Below are positions 25,926-33,578 of a DNA stretch of 64,000 nt, in pieces (positions within the stretch are counted from its first letter, which is position 1; each line of letters starts with the position of its first letter). A program made the translations under genes and the position numbers. The stretch comes from Nonomuraea fuscirosea (GTDB taxonomy: Bacteria > Actinomycetota > Actinomycetes > Streptosporangiales > Streptosporangiaceae), in contig NZ_PVNG01000035.1 in assembly GCF_003001935.1 (NCBI RefSeq), forward strand, positions 29,401 to 93,400, in the 5' to 3' direction. The notes below the pieces were generated by a model. The model had not been told where the DNA came from. It saw only the letters and a list, made by a program, of their open reading frames with translations, and ran no database searches.

Positions 25926-27122
25926 TCACATCGCCCCGGGAGGCCCGGGAAGGGCCAGCTCGAAGACGCTCTGGGCGGTGTAGGCGGCCAGCCACCTGGC
26001 CTTGCCGCTCCTGACGTTCACCGCGTAGGTGTTCATCGTCAGGTACGGTGCGTCGATCACCGCCGGTTCGTCGTCCGGCACCTCCGAAGCCGACCTGCAC
26101 CGGACGGACGTCGTGAGCACCGTCACCTCGTCCGCGCTCAACCACGTGCGCAGATAGACCTGGCTGACGTCGGAGGCCAGACCGCTGATGGCCGTGCTCT
26201 TGCGCTTCTTGCCGGTGAGCGTGTCGAGGAGCACGAGACCGCCACGGCGGCAGGGCCTCTCCCCGGTGCTGAGGTTCTCGATCGCCGCCACGGTCTTCCC
26301 GTCGGGAGCCAGCGGGCTGAAGTCGTACCGCCTCGGCAGGATGACCGACGTCGAGTTGCCTGGCGAGGTGGCCGGCCACAGGTTCGAGATCGTGCGCAGC
26401 TGCGAGCTGGGCGAGTACTCCCCGAGCGTGATCGTGGCGCCGTCCGGCGACAGGCCGATGGGCACCCAGCGGTTCGGCAGTCGGCGGACGACCCGGTCGC
26501 GCATGTCGATGAGCAGCGCGGGGTCCTTGAAGTCCGGGACCTTGCTGAAGGCCACGAACCGGCCGTCGTCCGACAACATCAGCCACGAGATGCTGCCCAG
26601 CCACTTCACCGGCACCTCCACCGGAGCGGTCGTCTTCGCGCCCGAGGCCAGGTCCCGCACCTGGAAGGTGCGTTCCTTCCGGCTGTAGTAAGCGATCTTG
26701 CTCCCGTCCCGGCTGATCGCCAGCGGGCTGTTCCGCAGACCGGTCCGGCCGGGCGCGAGGCTCGGCAGCGCCTCCCGCACGTAGTAAGCCTTGCCGCTCC
26801 TGGTGACCACCCGCCAGCCACCGTCCCGGCAGCCCTTCGGCGCCTTCCCGACGGCCGGCTCACAGAAGGTCTTGTACGCGTGGCTCAACGGTTCCACCCC
26901 GCTCGCGGGCAGGTCGTCCTTGGAGGTGGCGGGTTCGGGGGCGTGCGGCGTCAGCCGTACGGCGAGGGTCGCGCCCAGCGCGGTGACCACGACCATGGCC
27001 GCCGCGAGCAGCGAGATCGTGGTGCGCCTCCTGCGGTCGCGCTGGGCGATCGTCCGCTCGGCCAGGTCCACCTGTGGCGTGTCGTCGGCCAGATCGACGA
27101 GTACGTCCCGCAGCCAGGTCAT
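25926..27122 (-). CDS. Membrane-anchored beta-propeller-like partner of the SigE-family sigma factor
   Basis: A 398-residue protein with a cytoplasmic N-terminal segment of about 35 residues (WLRDVLVDLADDTPQVDLAER), one membrane helix (ISLLAAAMVVVTALGATLAV, about 36-55) and a large outer domain. The outer domain repeats strands such as NSPLAISRDGSKIAYYSRK and SPDGATITLGEYSP, typical of WD40/TolB-like propellers. Its ATG overlaps the sigma-factor stop (ATGA), a layout common for SigE-family sigma factors and their membrane partners in this group. The short cytoplasmic tail could be the anti-sigma element, but I see no zinc HxxxCxxC motif. The outer domain may sense an envelope signal. Confidence 0.78.
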   Translation of the reverse strand: MTWLRDVLVDLADDTPQVDLAERTIAQRDRRRRTTISLLAAAMVVVTALGATLAVRLTPHAPEPATSKDDLPASGVEPLSHAYKTFCEPAVGKAPKGCRDGGWRVVTRSGKAYYVREALPSLAPGRTGLRNSPLAISRDGSKIAYYSRKERTFQVRDLASGAKTTAPVEVPVKWLGSISWLMLSDDGRFVAFSKVPDFKDPALLIDMRDRVVRRLPNRWVPIGLSPDGATITLGEYSPSSQLRTISNLWPATSPGNSTSVILPRRYDFSPLAPDGKTVAAIENLSTGERPCRRGGLVLLDTLTGKKRKSTAISGLASDVSQVYLRTWLSADEVTVLTTSVRCRSASEVPDDEPAVIDAPYLTMNTYAVNVRSGKARWLAAYTAQSVFELALPGPPGAM

Positions 27123-27640
27123 CGGAATGCCTCCTCGGTCTCCAGCCCGGCGAGCTTCGGCGCGAGCTCGGGCGCCAGGGTGCGCAGGCGGGCCAGGGCC
27201 TGGTGCGCCTGGCTCTTCACCGTCCCGACCGAACAGTTCATGAGCTCCGCGGTCTCACGTTCGGTCCGGTCCTCGTAGTACCGCAGCACGATCACCGCCC
27301 GCTGCCGGGGTGGCAGCCGCATGAGCGCCTGGCGCATGACGAGCCGGACGACGGTCGAGTCCTCGCTCGAGTACGGCCGTTCCGGCGGGTCGGCGGTCGG
27401 GAGCTCCGTCCTGACCCGGCGCCGCCGCCACGAGATGTGCTGGTTGACCAGCGCCTTACGCGCGTACGCCTCAGGATGCTCGACGCGCGAGAGCCTCGCC
27501 CAGCGCCCGAGCACCTTGAGCAGGACGTGCTGCAGCAGATCCTCGGCCTGGTGGGCGTCCCCCGTGAGCAGGTACGCGGTACGCATCAGGGCTTGCTGAT
27601 GGCCGGCGACGAACTCACGGAAGCTGTCATTGCGATCCAA
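27119..27640 (-). CDS. SigE family RNA polymerase sigma factor
   Basis: A 173-residue ECF-type sigma factor. Region 2 is FVAGHQQALMRTAYLLTGDAHQAEDLLQ and continues KVLGRWARL. Region 4 is LPPRQRAVIVLRYYEDRTERETAELMNCSVGTVKSQAHQALARLR. The SHQALxxLR ending and the RTAYLLTGD start define the SigE (ECF41-unrelated, Streptosporangiales/Streptomyces-expanded) group. It is the first gene of a two-gene operon with a membrane protein, and its stop overlaps the partner ATG by 4 nt. Regulation by the partner is inferred from position. Confidence 0.92.
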   Translation of the reverse strand: MDRNDSFREFVAGHQQALMRTAYLLTGDAHQAEDLLQHVLLKVLGRWARLSRVEHPEAYARKALVNQHISWRRRRVRTELPTADPPERPYSSEDSTVVRLVMRQALMRLPPRQRAVIVLRYYEDRTERETAELMNCSVGTVKSQAHQALARLRTLAPELAPKLAGLETEEAFR

Positions 27641-27733
27641 GACGACTCCTCTCGCCCGTTATGGACGCCCCCGAGAAGCCGAAAGGTTTGGTCCCAGCCG
27701 AAACCGAAAGGCGTTATCCCGTCCTGGCCGGCG

Positions 27734-28873
27734 TCACCTGCGGCGGTAGGGATCGTCGTAGGGTTGCGACGACTGCCTGACCGCCTCCATGACGGGTCGC
27801 ATGGCGGGCCCCGCGACGTAGTAGCGGCCTCGCGCCTGCCCCTCCGGTGTCAGCCAGCCGAGCCGGCACATCTCGCGGATGTCCCGCACGGCCTGTTGCG
27901 GGCTGAGGTCGGCGTCCTGCTGGTACACGGTCCGCCGTACGCGCGAGGCCCAGAAGGCGGGAAGGAGGGCGAAGACGGCCCGCTCGTCCAGCCCGTCGGT
28001 CACGGCCGCCTCCGACAGGGCGGACCAGGCCCGGCTCAGCAGATCGACCCTGCGCCTGGCCTGCTGGGCCATCAGATGGTGAGCGCGCAGGCAGAACCTG
28101 ATCCACCCGTGCGCCGACCGGTGCGGGCTCCACCCCCGGCCGCCCACCTCCTGCAGAATCTGGTAGTAGGAGTACGTGTTCTGCCCCCGTCCCAGCCACT
28201 CCTCGATGGAGGAGAACTCCGGCGGCAGCAGCGCCTCCCTGGCGAACACCAGCGTGGACAGCGCCCTGGACATACGTCCGTTCCCGTCGGCCCAGGGGTG
28301 GATCATGACGAGATTCAGGTGCGCCATCGAGGCCCGGACATGGACCGGCGCGTCCAGATCGCCTTCGTTGAGCCACCGGATGAGCTCGTCCATGAGCCCG
28401 GCCACCACGCTGGGGTCGGGCCCCGTGTAGGCGGCGACGGTCGGATCGTCAACGCTCGTGATGTAGACCGGCCCCTGCCGGAGACGGCCCGGCCGTTTTC
28501 TCCTGTGCGGCTCCTGCATCATGAAGTGCAGACCGTTCAGCAGCCCGAGGTCGTAGCGGAACTCGGCACCGGCATCGTAGAGCGCCTGGATGTAGGTCAT
28601 CGCCCGTTGGTAGTTCTCCAGCTCCCGCCGTGTCACGTCGCTGGTCTCCAGCGGCGCCTCCCCGGCCATCAGCGCCTCCATGTCGTCGACCGAGGCCGCA
28701 TATCCCTCGATGGTGTTCGAGCCGACGATGGCCCTGGCGGTGAGGCTGCGCCGCAGCTGTTTGGTCCATTGCTCCTCCGGACGGAGGTGTATGCGCAGGT
28801 CGTGCCGCATCTCTTCGATGTCCTCGAGAACATGGAGATCGGCGGCGGTCAGCTTCGGTGTTCCGTAGAGCAT
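27734..28873 (-). CDS. Fic family protein (stand-alone, class II layout)
   Basis: A 379-residue Fic protein expected to transfer AMP, or another nucleotide moiety, to a target hydroxyl. The Fic motif IHPWADGNGRMSRA (191-204) is intact, with His192 and Arg200. The inhibitory helix SNTIEG (52-57) precedes it, so the enzyme should be self-inhibited. A winged-helix-like C-terminus (LSPQQAVRDIREMCRLGWLTPEG) follows. I chose ATG 28873 because relatives begin MLYxTP; an upstream ATG at 28900 lies within an inverted repeat. No antitoxin gene is adjacent, consistent with the built-in inhibitor. The C-terminal wHTH and the upstream repeat could mean autoregulation. Confidence 0.88.
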   Translation of the reverse strand: MLYGTPKLTAADLHVLEDIEEMRHDLRIHLRPEEQWTKQLRRSLTARAIVGSNTIEGYAASVDDMEALMAGEAPLETSDVTRRELENYQRAMTYIQALYDAGAEFRYDLGLLNGLHFMMQEPHRRKRPGRLRQGPVYITSVDDPTVAAYTGPDPSVVAGLMDELIRWLNEGDLDAPVHVRASMAHLNLVMIHPWADGNGRMSRALSTLVFAREALLPPEFSSIEEWLGRGQNTYSYYQILQEVGGRGWSPHRSAHGWIRFCLRAHHLMAQQARRRVDLLSRAWSALSEAAVTDGLDERAVFALLPAFWASRVRRTVYQQDADLSPQQAVRDIREMCRLGWLTPEGQARGRYYVAGPAMRPVMEAVRQSSQPYDDPYRRR

Positions 28874-28879
28874 AACTCG

Positions 28880-28900
28880 ATGATACCAAGATAGTGTCAT
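28880..28900. promoter_or_regulatory. Inverted repeat before the Fic gene
   Basis: ATGATAC, 7 bp, GTGTCAT: arms matching at 6 of 7 positions, 6 bp before the Fic start. It is a candidate operator; the C-terminal winged helix of the Fic protein is a possible binder. Confidence 0.4.
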
Positions 28901-28966
28901 CTATGCGCGCTGCCCGCTTCGCCGATAAGCGGCAGGCGAAGCGGGCGACGCGCGGGGTGGTTCGAG

Positions 28967-30334
28967 TTACTGCTGGAGGTTGGTGGACAGGAGGTCGAGC
29001 AAGGGTTCGCGGCGGACGCAGCGTTCCAGGAGGAACGAGTCGGCCAGGGCGAGCAGGTCGTCGTCCCCGAGGTCGCGGAACAGCTCCGCGTACTCCGGCA
29101 GCAGCGCCTGGGCCAGGAGGATGTGCCTGATCAGGTCGTCGGACTGGTAGCGGGCGCCCCACGGGTACGGGTCCCAGCGGGGGGACTCCGTCTCGATCAG
29201 GGTGTGCAGCGGGGCCAGTTCGTCCGCCGACTCCTCCATGGTCGAGCCCCACCGGTCCACGCCGAGCCGTCGCTTCTTGGCGATGAAGGGGCCGAACCGG
29301 TCCAGGTACGCTCCCGCGGCGTGCACCAGGCCCTGCAGTCCCACGTCCTTGTACGTCCAGAGCGACCAGCCCGCCCCGTGCCCGTCGTAGATGTCGAGCT
29401 GGTCGCGCAGGATCTGGTAGCGCTGGGCGTCCACGGCCGGGTCGCCGGTGTAGACGGGGCCGAACTCGCCCACCCACAGCGGTGTGCCGGTCTCGCGCTG
29501 GAAGCGGGAGCGTTTGGCGAACGTACGCTCCAGTTCGTTCTTGTCGCACCACTCGCCGCGCGTGTATCCCGGGTACGGGCCCCCGTGGGCGAACCCGGCC
29601 AGCGCGTAGTCATGGAGGACAAAAACCGTGTTCTCATATACCTCCCGAAAAATCGAGAAATCGGTGGAGTAGGTGTTGCCGTCCAGGAACAGGATGTGGC
29701 CCGGATCGGCGGCTCTGATCGCCTTCACCAAGCGGTCGTAGAACGGCCCGATCACCTTGCCGGTCAGGTCACCCGGCTCGTTGACCGGGTTGTATCCCGC
29801 CACCCACGGATGGTCGCGATAGTGGTCCGCGATGACCTCCCACAGGTGCACCGCCCGGTCCTGGAAGTGCCGGTGCTGCCAGAAGGCGGCCACGTGGGTC
29901 GGGTTGTCGGAGTGCCAGTGCTGGTTCTGGGAGCCGGGCAGCGCGTGCAGGTCGATCACGCTGTAGACGCCGTGCTCGCCCAGCAGCCCGATCACCCGGT
30001 CGAGGTGACGGAAGCCGCGCCCGTCGATCTCCATCGGGCGGTCGTCGGACTCCCAGTGGCGGTAGTTGACCGGGATGCGCACACAGTTGACGCCCAGCCC
30101 GGCCAGCAGAGCGGCGTCCCGTTCGGTGAAGAACGAGGTCAGCAGCCGGTCGAAGAACAGCTCCGCCCGGTCGTCCCCGAGGACGGAGCGCACGGCGTGC
30201 CGCATGGAGGACTCGTTCGCCGGATAGCCGGTGATGAAGTTCTCCATGTTCATCCAGCCCCCGAGACCCACCCCCCGCAGGCGTACCGGTGTGTCGTCGT
30301 CCCGGACGAGATGGGTTCCGGACACGTGCAGCAT
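28967..30334 (-). CDS. Glycoside hydrolase family 5-like protein, cytoplasmic
   Basis: A 455-residue TIM-barrel glycosidase of the GH5 cellulase superfamily. RLRGVGLGGWMNMENF opens the barrel, GVNCVRIPVNYRHWE is strand 2-3, YNPVNEPGD carries the acid/base Glu186, and LWVGEFGPV the nucleophile Glu290. No signal peptide is present, so it should hydrolyse oligosaccharides brought in by the importer encoded just upstream. About 90 C-terminal residues after the barrel are helical and unassigned. It lies 9 bp after the permease gene and is the last gene of the operon. Comparable actinomycete operons carry a GH1, GH3 or GH43 enzyme in this place, so the GH5 is unusual. Confidence 0.88.
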   Translation of the reverse strand: MLHVSGTHLVRDDDTPVRLRGVGLGGWMNMENFITGYPANESSMRHAVRSVLGDDRAELFFDRLLTSFFTERDAALLAGLGVNCVRIPVNYRHWESDDRPMEIDGRGFRHLDRVIGLLGEHGVYSVIDLHALPGSQNQHWHSDNPTHVAAFWQHRHFQDRAVHLWEVIADHYRDHPWVAGYNPVNEPGDLTGKVIGPFYDRLVKAIRAADPGHILFLDGNTYSTDFSIFREVYENTVFVLHDYALAGFAHGGPYPGYTRGEWCDKNELERTFAKRSRFQRETGTPLWVGEFGPVYTGDPAVDAQRYQILRDQLDIYDGHGAGWSLWTYKDVGLQGLVHAAGAYLDRFGPFIAKKRRLGVDRWGSTMEESADELAPLHTLIETESPRWDPYPWGARYQSDDLIRHILLAQALLPEYAELFRDLGDDDLLALADSFLLERCVRREPLLDLLSTNLQQ

Positions 30335-30343
30335 GAAGACTGA

Positions 30344-31192
30344 TCACCCCTTCGTGGCACCGGCGGTGAGCCCACCGACCAGATGACGTTCCGCTATGGC
30401 GTAGAACCCGAGCGCGGGCACCATGGCCAGGATGAGATAGGCCAGGATGCGGGCGGTGTCGGAGGCGTACTGGCCCTGGAACTGCTGGATGCCCAGCGGC
30501 AGCGTCCAGCTGCTCTCCTCGCTGAACACGACCAGTGGCAGCATGAAGTTGTTCCAGCTGCCGACCACGGCCAGCACGGAGACGGTGGCGATGGCGGGCC
30601 GGGCCATCGGCAGCAGGATCCGCCAGAAGAACCCGAACGGCGTGCACCCGTCGATCGTGGCCGCCTCCTCGATCTCGCCCGGGATGCTGCGGAAGAAGCC
30701 GCGCAGGATGATGATCGTCAGCGGCAGCCCGAAGGCGGCCTGGGTGAGGATCACGCCCAGCGGGTTGTCCAGCAGCCCGAACGTGCGCAGCAGCACGAAG
30801 ATCGGCAGGATCGCCACCGCGAACGGGAACATCAGCCCCGCGGTGAACAGGGTGAAGAACAGCTCCCTGCCGCGGAAGGCGAACCGGGCGAAGACGAACC
30901 CGGCCAGCGCCGCCAGCGCGACCGTCAGCACGGTCGTGATGACCGCGATGAACGTGCTGTTCCAGACCTGAAGCCAGAACGAGCCCGAACCGAGCACGTC
31001 GGTGTAGTTGGCCGTGATCCAGGACTCGGGCAGGCCGAACGGGTTGCCGGACAGCTCGCTGTTGTCCTTGAAGCCGCCGAGCAGCGCGTAGACGACCGGG
31101 ATGACCATGAACAGGCCCACCACGCTCGCGATCACGTGCAGAGGCAGCGTGTTGCGCCGGGGGGTGGCCGGTTTCGTCCGCTGGCGGCTCAT
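30344..31192 (-). CDS. Oligosaccharide ABC transporter permease (BxlG/CebG-like)
   Basis: A 282-residue MalG-type permease with six membrane helices. The EAA loop is IPGEIEEAATIDGCTPFGFFWRILLP (about 185-210), and the protein ends ERHLVGGLTAGATKG, the common close of this family. ATG 31192 overlaps the stop of the upstream permease (ATGA). It works with the partner permease and the binding lipoprotein; an ATPase is missing from the locus and must come from elsewhere (MsiK-type). Confidence 0.92.
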   Translation of the reverse strand: MSRQRTKPATPRRNTLPLHVIASVVGLFMVIPVVYALLGGFKDNSELSGNPFGLPESWITANYTDVLGSGSFWLQVWNSTFIAVITTVLTVALAALAGFVFARFAFRGRELFFTLFTAGLMFPFAVAILPIFVLLRTFGLLDNPLGVILTQAAFGLPLTIIILRGFFRSIPGEIEEAATIDGCTPFGFFWRILLPMARPAIATVSVLAVVGSWNNFMLPLVVFSEESSWTLPLGIQQFQGQYASDTARILAYLILAMVPALGFYAIAERHLVGGLTAGATKG

Positions 31193-32148
31193 GGCCGGCC
31201 TCCCGCACTGGTGGTGGCGCCCTCAAGGTCGCGGCGCATGACGAAGCGCTGGTAGAGCAGGGCGAAGACGAGGCTGAGGCCGAACATCACCACGCTGATC
31301 GCGCTGGCGTAACCGACCTGGGAGCGCTTGAACCCCCAGTCCATCATCGTGACGGCCATCGTCTCCGAGGAGTGCGAGGGCCCGCCGCCGGTGAGGATCC
31401 AGACCAGGTCGAACAGCTGGATCGTGTAGATGACGGACAGGAAGACGCTGATCCGGATCGTCGGGCCGAGCAGTGGCAGCGTGACGTGCCGGAACGTCTT
31501 CCATCCCGTGGCCCCGTCGATCTGGGCGGCCTCGATCAGCTCGTTCGGGATGTTCTGCCGGCCGGCCAGATAGATCATCATGTGGAAGCCGAAGTACTTC
31601 CAGGTCATGACCAGGAACAGCGACGGCATCACGGTGTTCGGGTCGGCCAGCCACTCCGACTCCCAGCCGAACACCGACAGCAGCTGGTTCGCCATGCCTG
31701 AGCCGGGCGAGAGGATCAGCGAGAACAGCACGCCGGTGATGACCTCGGACAGCACGTACGGCGCGAAGAACAGCACCCGGTAGAGCGCCCGCCCGCGGAT
31801 GCGCTGGTTCAGCAGCATCGCGATGGCCAGCGAGAACGGCAGCTGCACGAAGATCGACAGCAGTACCAGGACCGCCAGGTGCCACAGGTCCTGGGCGAAG
31901 ATCTCGCTGGTGAACAGCCGGGTGAAGTTGTCCAGGCCGATGAAGTCGGTCGGCAGGCCGCCGAAGCCGTTCCACTTGAACACGCTCGAATAGATGGCCA
32001 CCAGCATGGGGGCCACGACGAGCATGAGGAACAGCACCAGAGCGGGCAGCAGGAACAGGACGATGCTCACCCAGCGCCCCCGGCGCCTGGCGGCGGGGGC
32101 GGGGGCCGGAAGCTTGACCGCTTCCGGCCCTCTCGTGAGAGTCGTCAT
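31189..32148 (-). CDS. Oligosaccharide ABC transporter permease (BxlF/CebF-like)
   Basis: A 319-residue MalF-type permease. A basic N-tail (PAARRRGRWVSIVLFLLPALVLFLMLV) runs into the first helix. The first outer loop reads YSSVFKWNGFGGLPTDFIGLDNF, and the EAA loop IPNELIEAAQIDGATGWKTFRHVTLP lies near residues 200-225. It overlaps the binding-protein stop and the next permease start by 4 nt each. The loop with NGFGG and DNF is typical of beta-glucoside and xylo-oligosaccharide importers. Confidence 0.92.
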   Translation of the reverse strand: MTTLTRGPEAVKLPAPAPAARRRGRWVSIVLFLLPALVLFLMLVVAPMLVAIYSSVFKWNGFGGLPTDFIGLDNFTRLFTSEIFAQDLWHLAVLVLLSIFVQLPFSLAIAMLLNQRIRGRALYRVLFFAPYVLSEVITGVLFSLILSPGSGMANQLLSVFGWESEWLADPNTVMPSLFLVMTWKYFGFHMMIYLAGRQNIPNELIEAAQIDGATGWKTFRHVTLPLLGPTIRISVFLSVIYTIQLFDLVWILTGGGPSHSSETMAVTMMDWGFKRSQVGYASAISVVMFGLSLVFALLYQRFVMRRDLEGATTSAGGRP

Positions 32149-33434
32149 CCTTCGCTCTTCGCGACTTCTGAGATGTCCGCGCCGACCTCTTCCGGTGTCT
32201 TCGTACCGGCGATCAGCTCGGCCACGCTGTCGTTGACCTGCTGGCCGACGGCCGGCGGGTAGGCCTGGTCGAGGTAGAGCTGGTAGCCGCTGGCGCTGGC
32301 CAGCATGGTCGCCACCTGCTTGAGGTTGGGGTCCTTGACCGCGCTCTCCTCGCCCTTGAGCACCGGCAGCACGCCGCCCGCTTCGACGGCCTTGCTGTGG
32401 TTGCCCATCTCGGTCATGAACTTGACGAAGTCGACGGCCTCCTTGGGCGCGTCCGTGCCCACGGTCAGCCCGCCGCCGCCGCCGAAGGCGTCACCGGCCG
32501 AGCCCTTGCCGCCCTCGACGGAGGGGAAGGCGAAGAAGCCGAGGTCGTCGCCGAGGCCCTTGCCCGAGTCGGCCTGCACGCTGGGCGCCCACTGGCCCAT
32601 CAGCTCCATGGCCGCCTTGCCGTTGCTCACGGTCGCGGACTGGCCGTCGGGGGTGGAGTAGGCCGCGCCGAGGAATCCCTTCTGGAACGGCTGCAGGTCG
32701 GCCAGCGCCTTGACCTGCTGTCCCGCGGCCACGAAGTCGGGCTTGGTGAAGTCGTGGTCGGAGGCCGCCTGCTTGAGCGCGTCCAGGCCGGCGATGCGCA
32801 TCGCGAGGTAGGCCCAGTAGTAGTGGCCGGGCCACTTCTCCTTGCCGGCCAGCGCGATCGGGGTGACGCCCGCGGCCTTCAGCTTCTTGACGTCCTCGAG
32901 GAACGCCGACCAGGTGGCCGGGGCCTCGGTGATGCCCGCCTTCTCGAAAAGCTTCTTGTTGTACCAGAAGCCCACCATGCCGATGTCGGTCGGCAGGCCG
33001 TAGGTCTTGCCGTCGAGCTGGTACGCGCTCAGCGCCGCGGGCGTGAAGTTCGGCAGCACGTCGGCGACGTCGGCGGAGATGTCCTTGACCAGCCCGGCGT
33101 CGATCTGCTGCTTGAGCACACCGCCGCCCCAGCTGGCGAAGACGTCGGGGGCCTTGCCCGACTGCGTGATGGTGGTGAGCTTGGCCTTGTACGCCTCGTT
33201 CTCCAGCACCGTCGCCTTGATCGTGACGTGCGGGTTCTTGGCCTCGAACTCCTTGGCCCGCTGGGCCCAGAGCGACTTGAGCGGCTCGGCGGTCGACAGG
33301 TGCCACCACTCCAGCGTCACCTTCGCGGGCGCGCCGCCCGAGCTCTGCTGCGGAGCGGCCTCACCGCCTCCGCCACCACCACTACAGCCGGTCAGGAGGA
33401 TGACGGCGGCGGCTAACACCAGACTGCGTTTCAT
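32145..33434 (-). CDS. Oligosaccharide-binding lipoprotein (BxlE/CebE-like)
   Basis: A 429-residue family 1 binding lipoprotein. The signal MKRSLVLAAAVILLTGC puts the lipid on Cys17, followed by a Gly-rich linker. The mature domain shows LEWWHLSTAEPLKSLW, KEFEAKNPHVTIKATVLENEAYKAKL, FASWGGGVLKQQIDAG and YGLPTDIGMVGFWYNK. It is the first gene of the operon; upstream, facing the LacI gene, lie the CGAAA-N-TTTCG and CebR-like boxes. The boxes point to xylo- or cello-oligosaccharides as ligand. Confidence 0.92.
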   Translation of the reverse strand: MKRSLVLAAAVILLTGCSGGGGGGEAAPQQSSGGAPAKVTLEWWHLSTAEPLKSLWAQRAKEFEAKNPHVTIKATVLENEAYKAKLTTITQSGKAPDVFASWGGGVLKQQIDAGLVKDISADVADVLPNFTPAALSAYQLDGKTYGLPTDIGMVGFWYNKKLFEKAGITEAPATWSAFLEDVKKLKAAGVTPIALAGKEKWPGHYYWAYLAMRIAGLDALKQAASDHDFTKPDFVAAGQQVKALADLQPFQKGFLGAAYSTPDGQSATVSNGKAAMELMGQWAPSVQADSGKGLGDDLGFFAFPSVEGGKGSAGDAFGGGGGLTVGTDAPKEAVDFVKFMTEMGNHSKAVEAGGVLPVLKGEESAVKDPNLKQVATMLASASGYQLYLDQAYPPAVGQQVNDSVAELIAGTKTPEEVGADISEVAKSEG

Positions 33435-33456
33435 AGGGGTCCCTTCCTCAGCTGGG

Positions 33457-33467
33457 CGAAAGTTTCG
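33457..33467. promoter_or_regulatory. CGAAA-N-TTTCG box, proximal to the binding-protein gene
   Basis: CGAAAGTTTCG lies 22 bp before the binding-protein start. It is the exact reverse complement of the second box at 33552-33562. Such elements are, to my recollection, described before xylanase and xylo-oligosaccharide genes in streptomycetes. Confidence 0.7.
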
Positions 33468-33511
33468 TGAACCCCCCGATAATTTCGATGCCGCGATCGT
33501 AAGTAAACGCT

Positions 33512-33528
33512 GTGTTAAGCGTCAACAC
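33512..33528. promoter_or_regulatory. Inverted repeat GTGTT-N7-AACAC
   Basis: A short dyad in the middle of the divergent control region, between the other boxes. No regulator can be assigned. Confidence 0.3.
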
Positions 33529-33534
33529 CTCGGC

Positions 33535-33548
33535 TGGGAGCGATCCCA
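33535..33548. promoter_or_regulatory. CebR-like box
   Basis: TGGGAGCGATCCCA matches the well-known CebR operator TGGGAGCGCTCCCA at 13 of 14 positions. It sits 3 bp before the second CGAAA-N-TTTCG box, so two LacI-type proteins could compete or act together here. Confidence 0.6.
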
Positions 33549-33551
33549 AAC

Positions 33552-33562
33552 CGAAACTTTCG
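33552..33562. promoter_or_regulatory. CGAAA-N-TTTCG box, proximal to the LacI gene
   Basis: CGAAACTTTCG lies 16 bp before the LacI start, well placed for autoregulation. Its mate lies 95 bp away. Confidence 0.7.
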
Positions 33563-33578
33563 GATACACTCCCGATTT

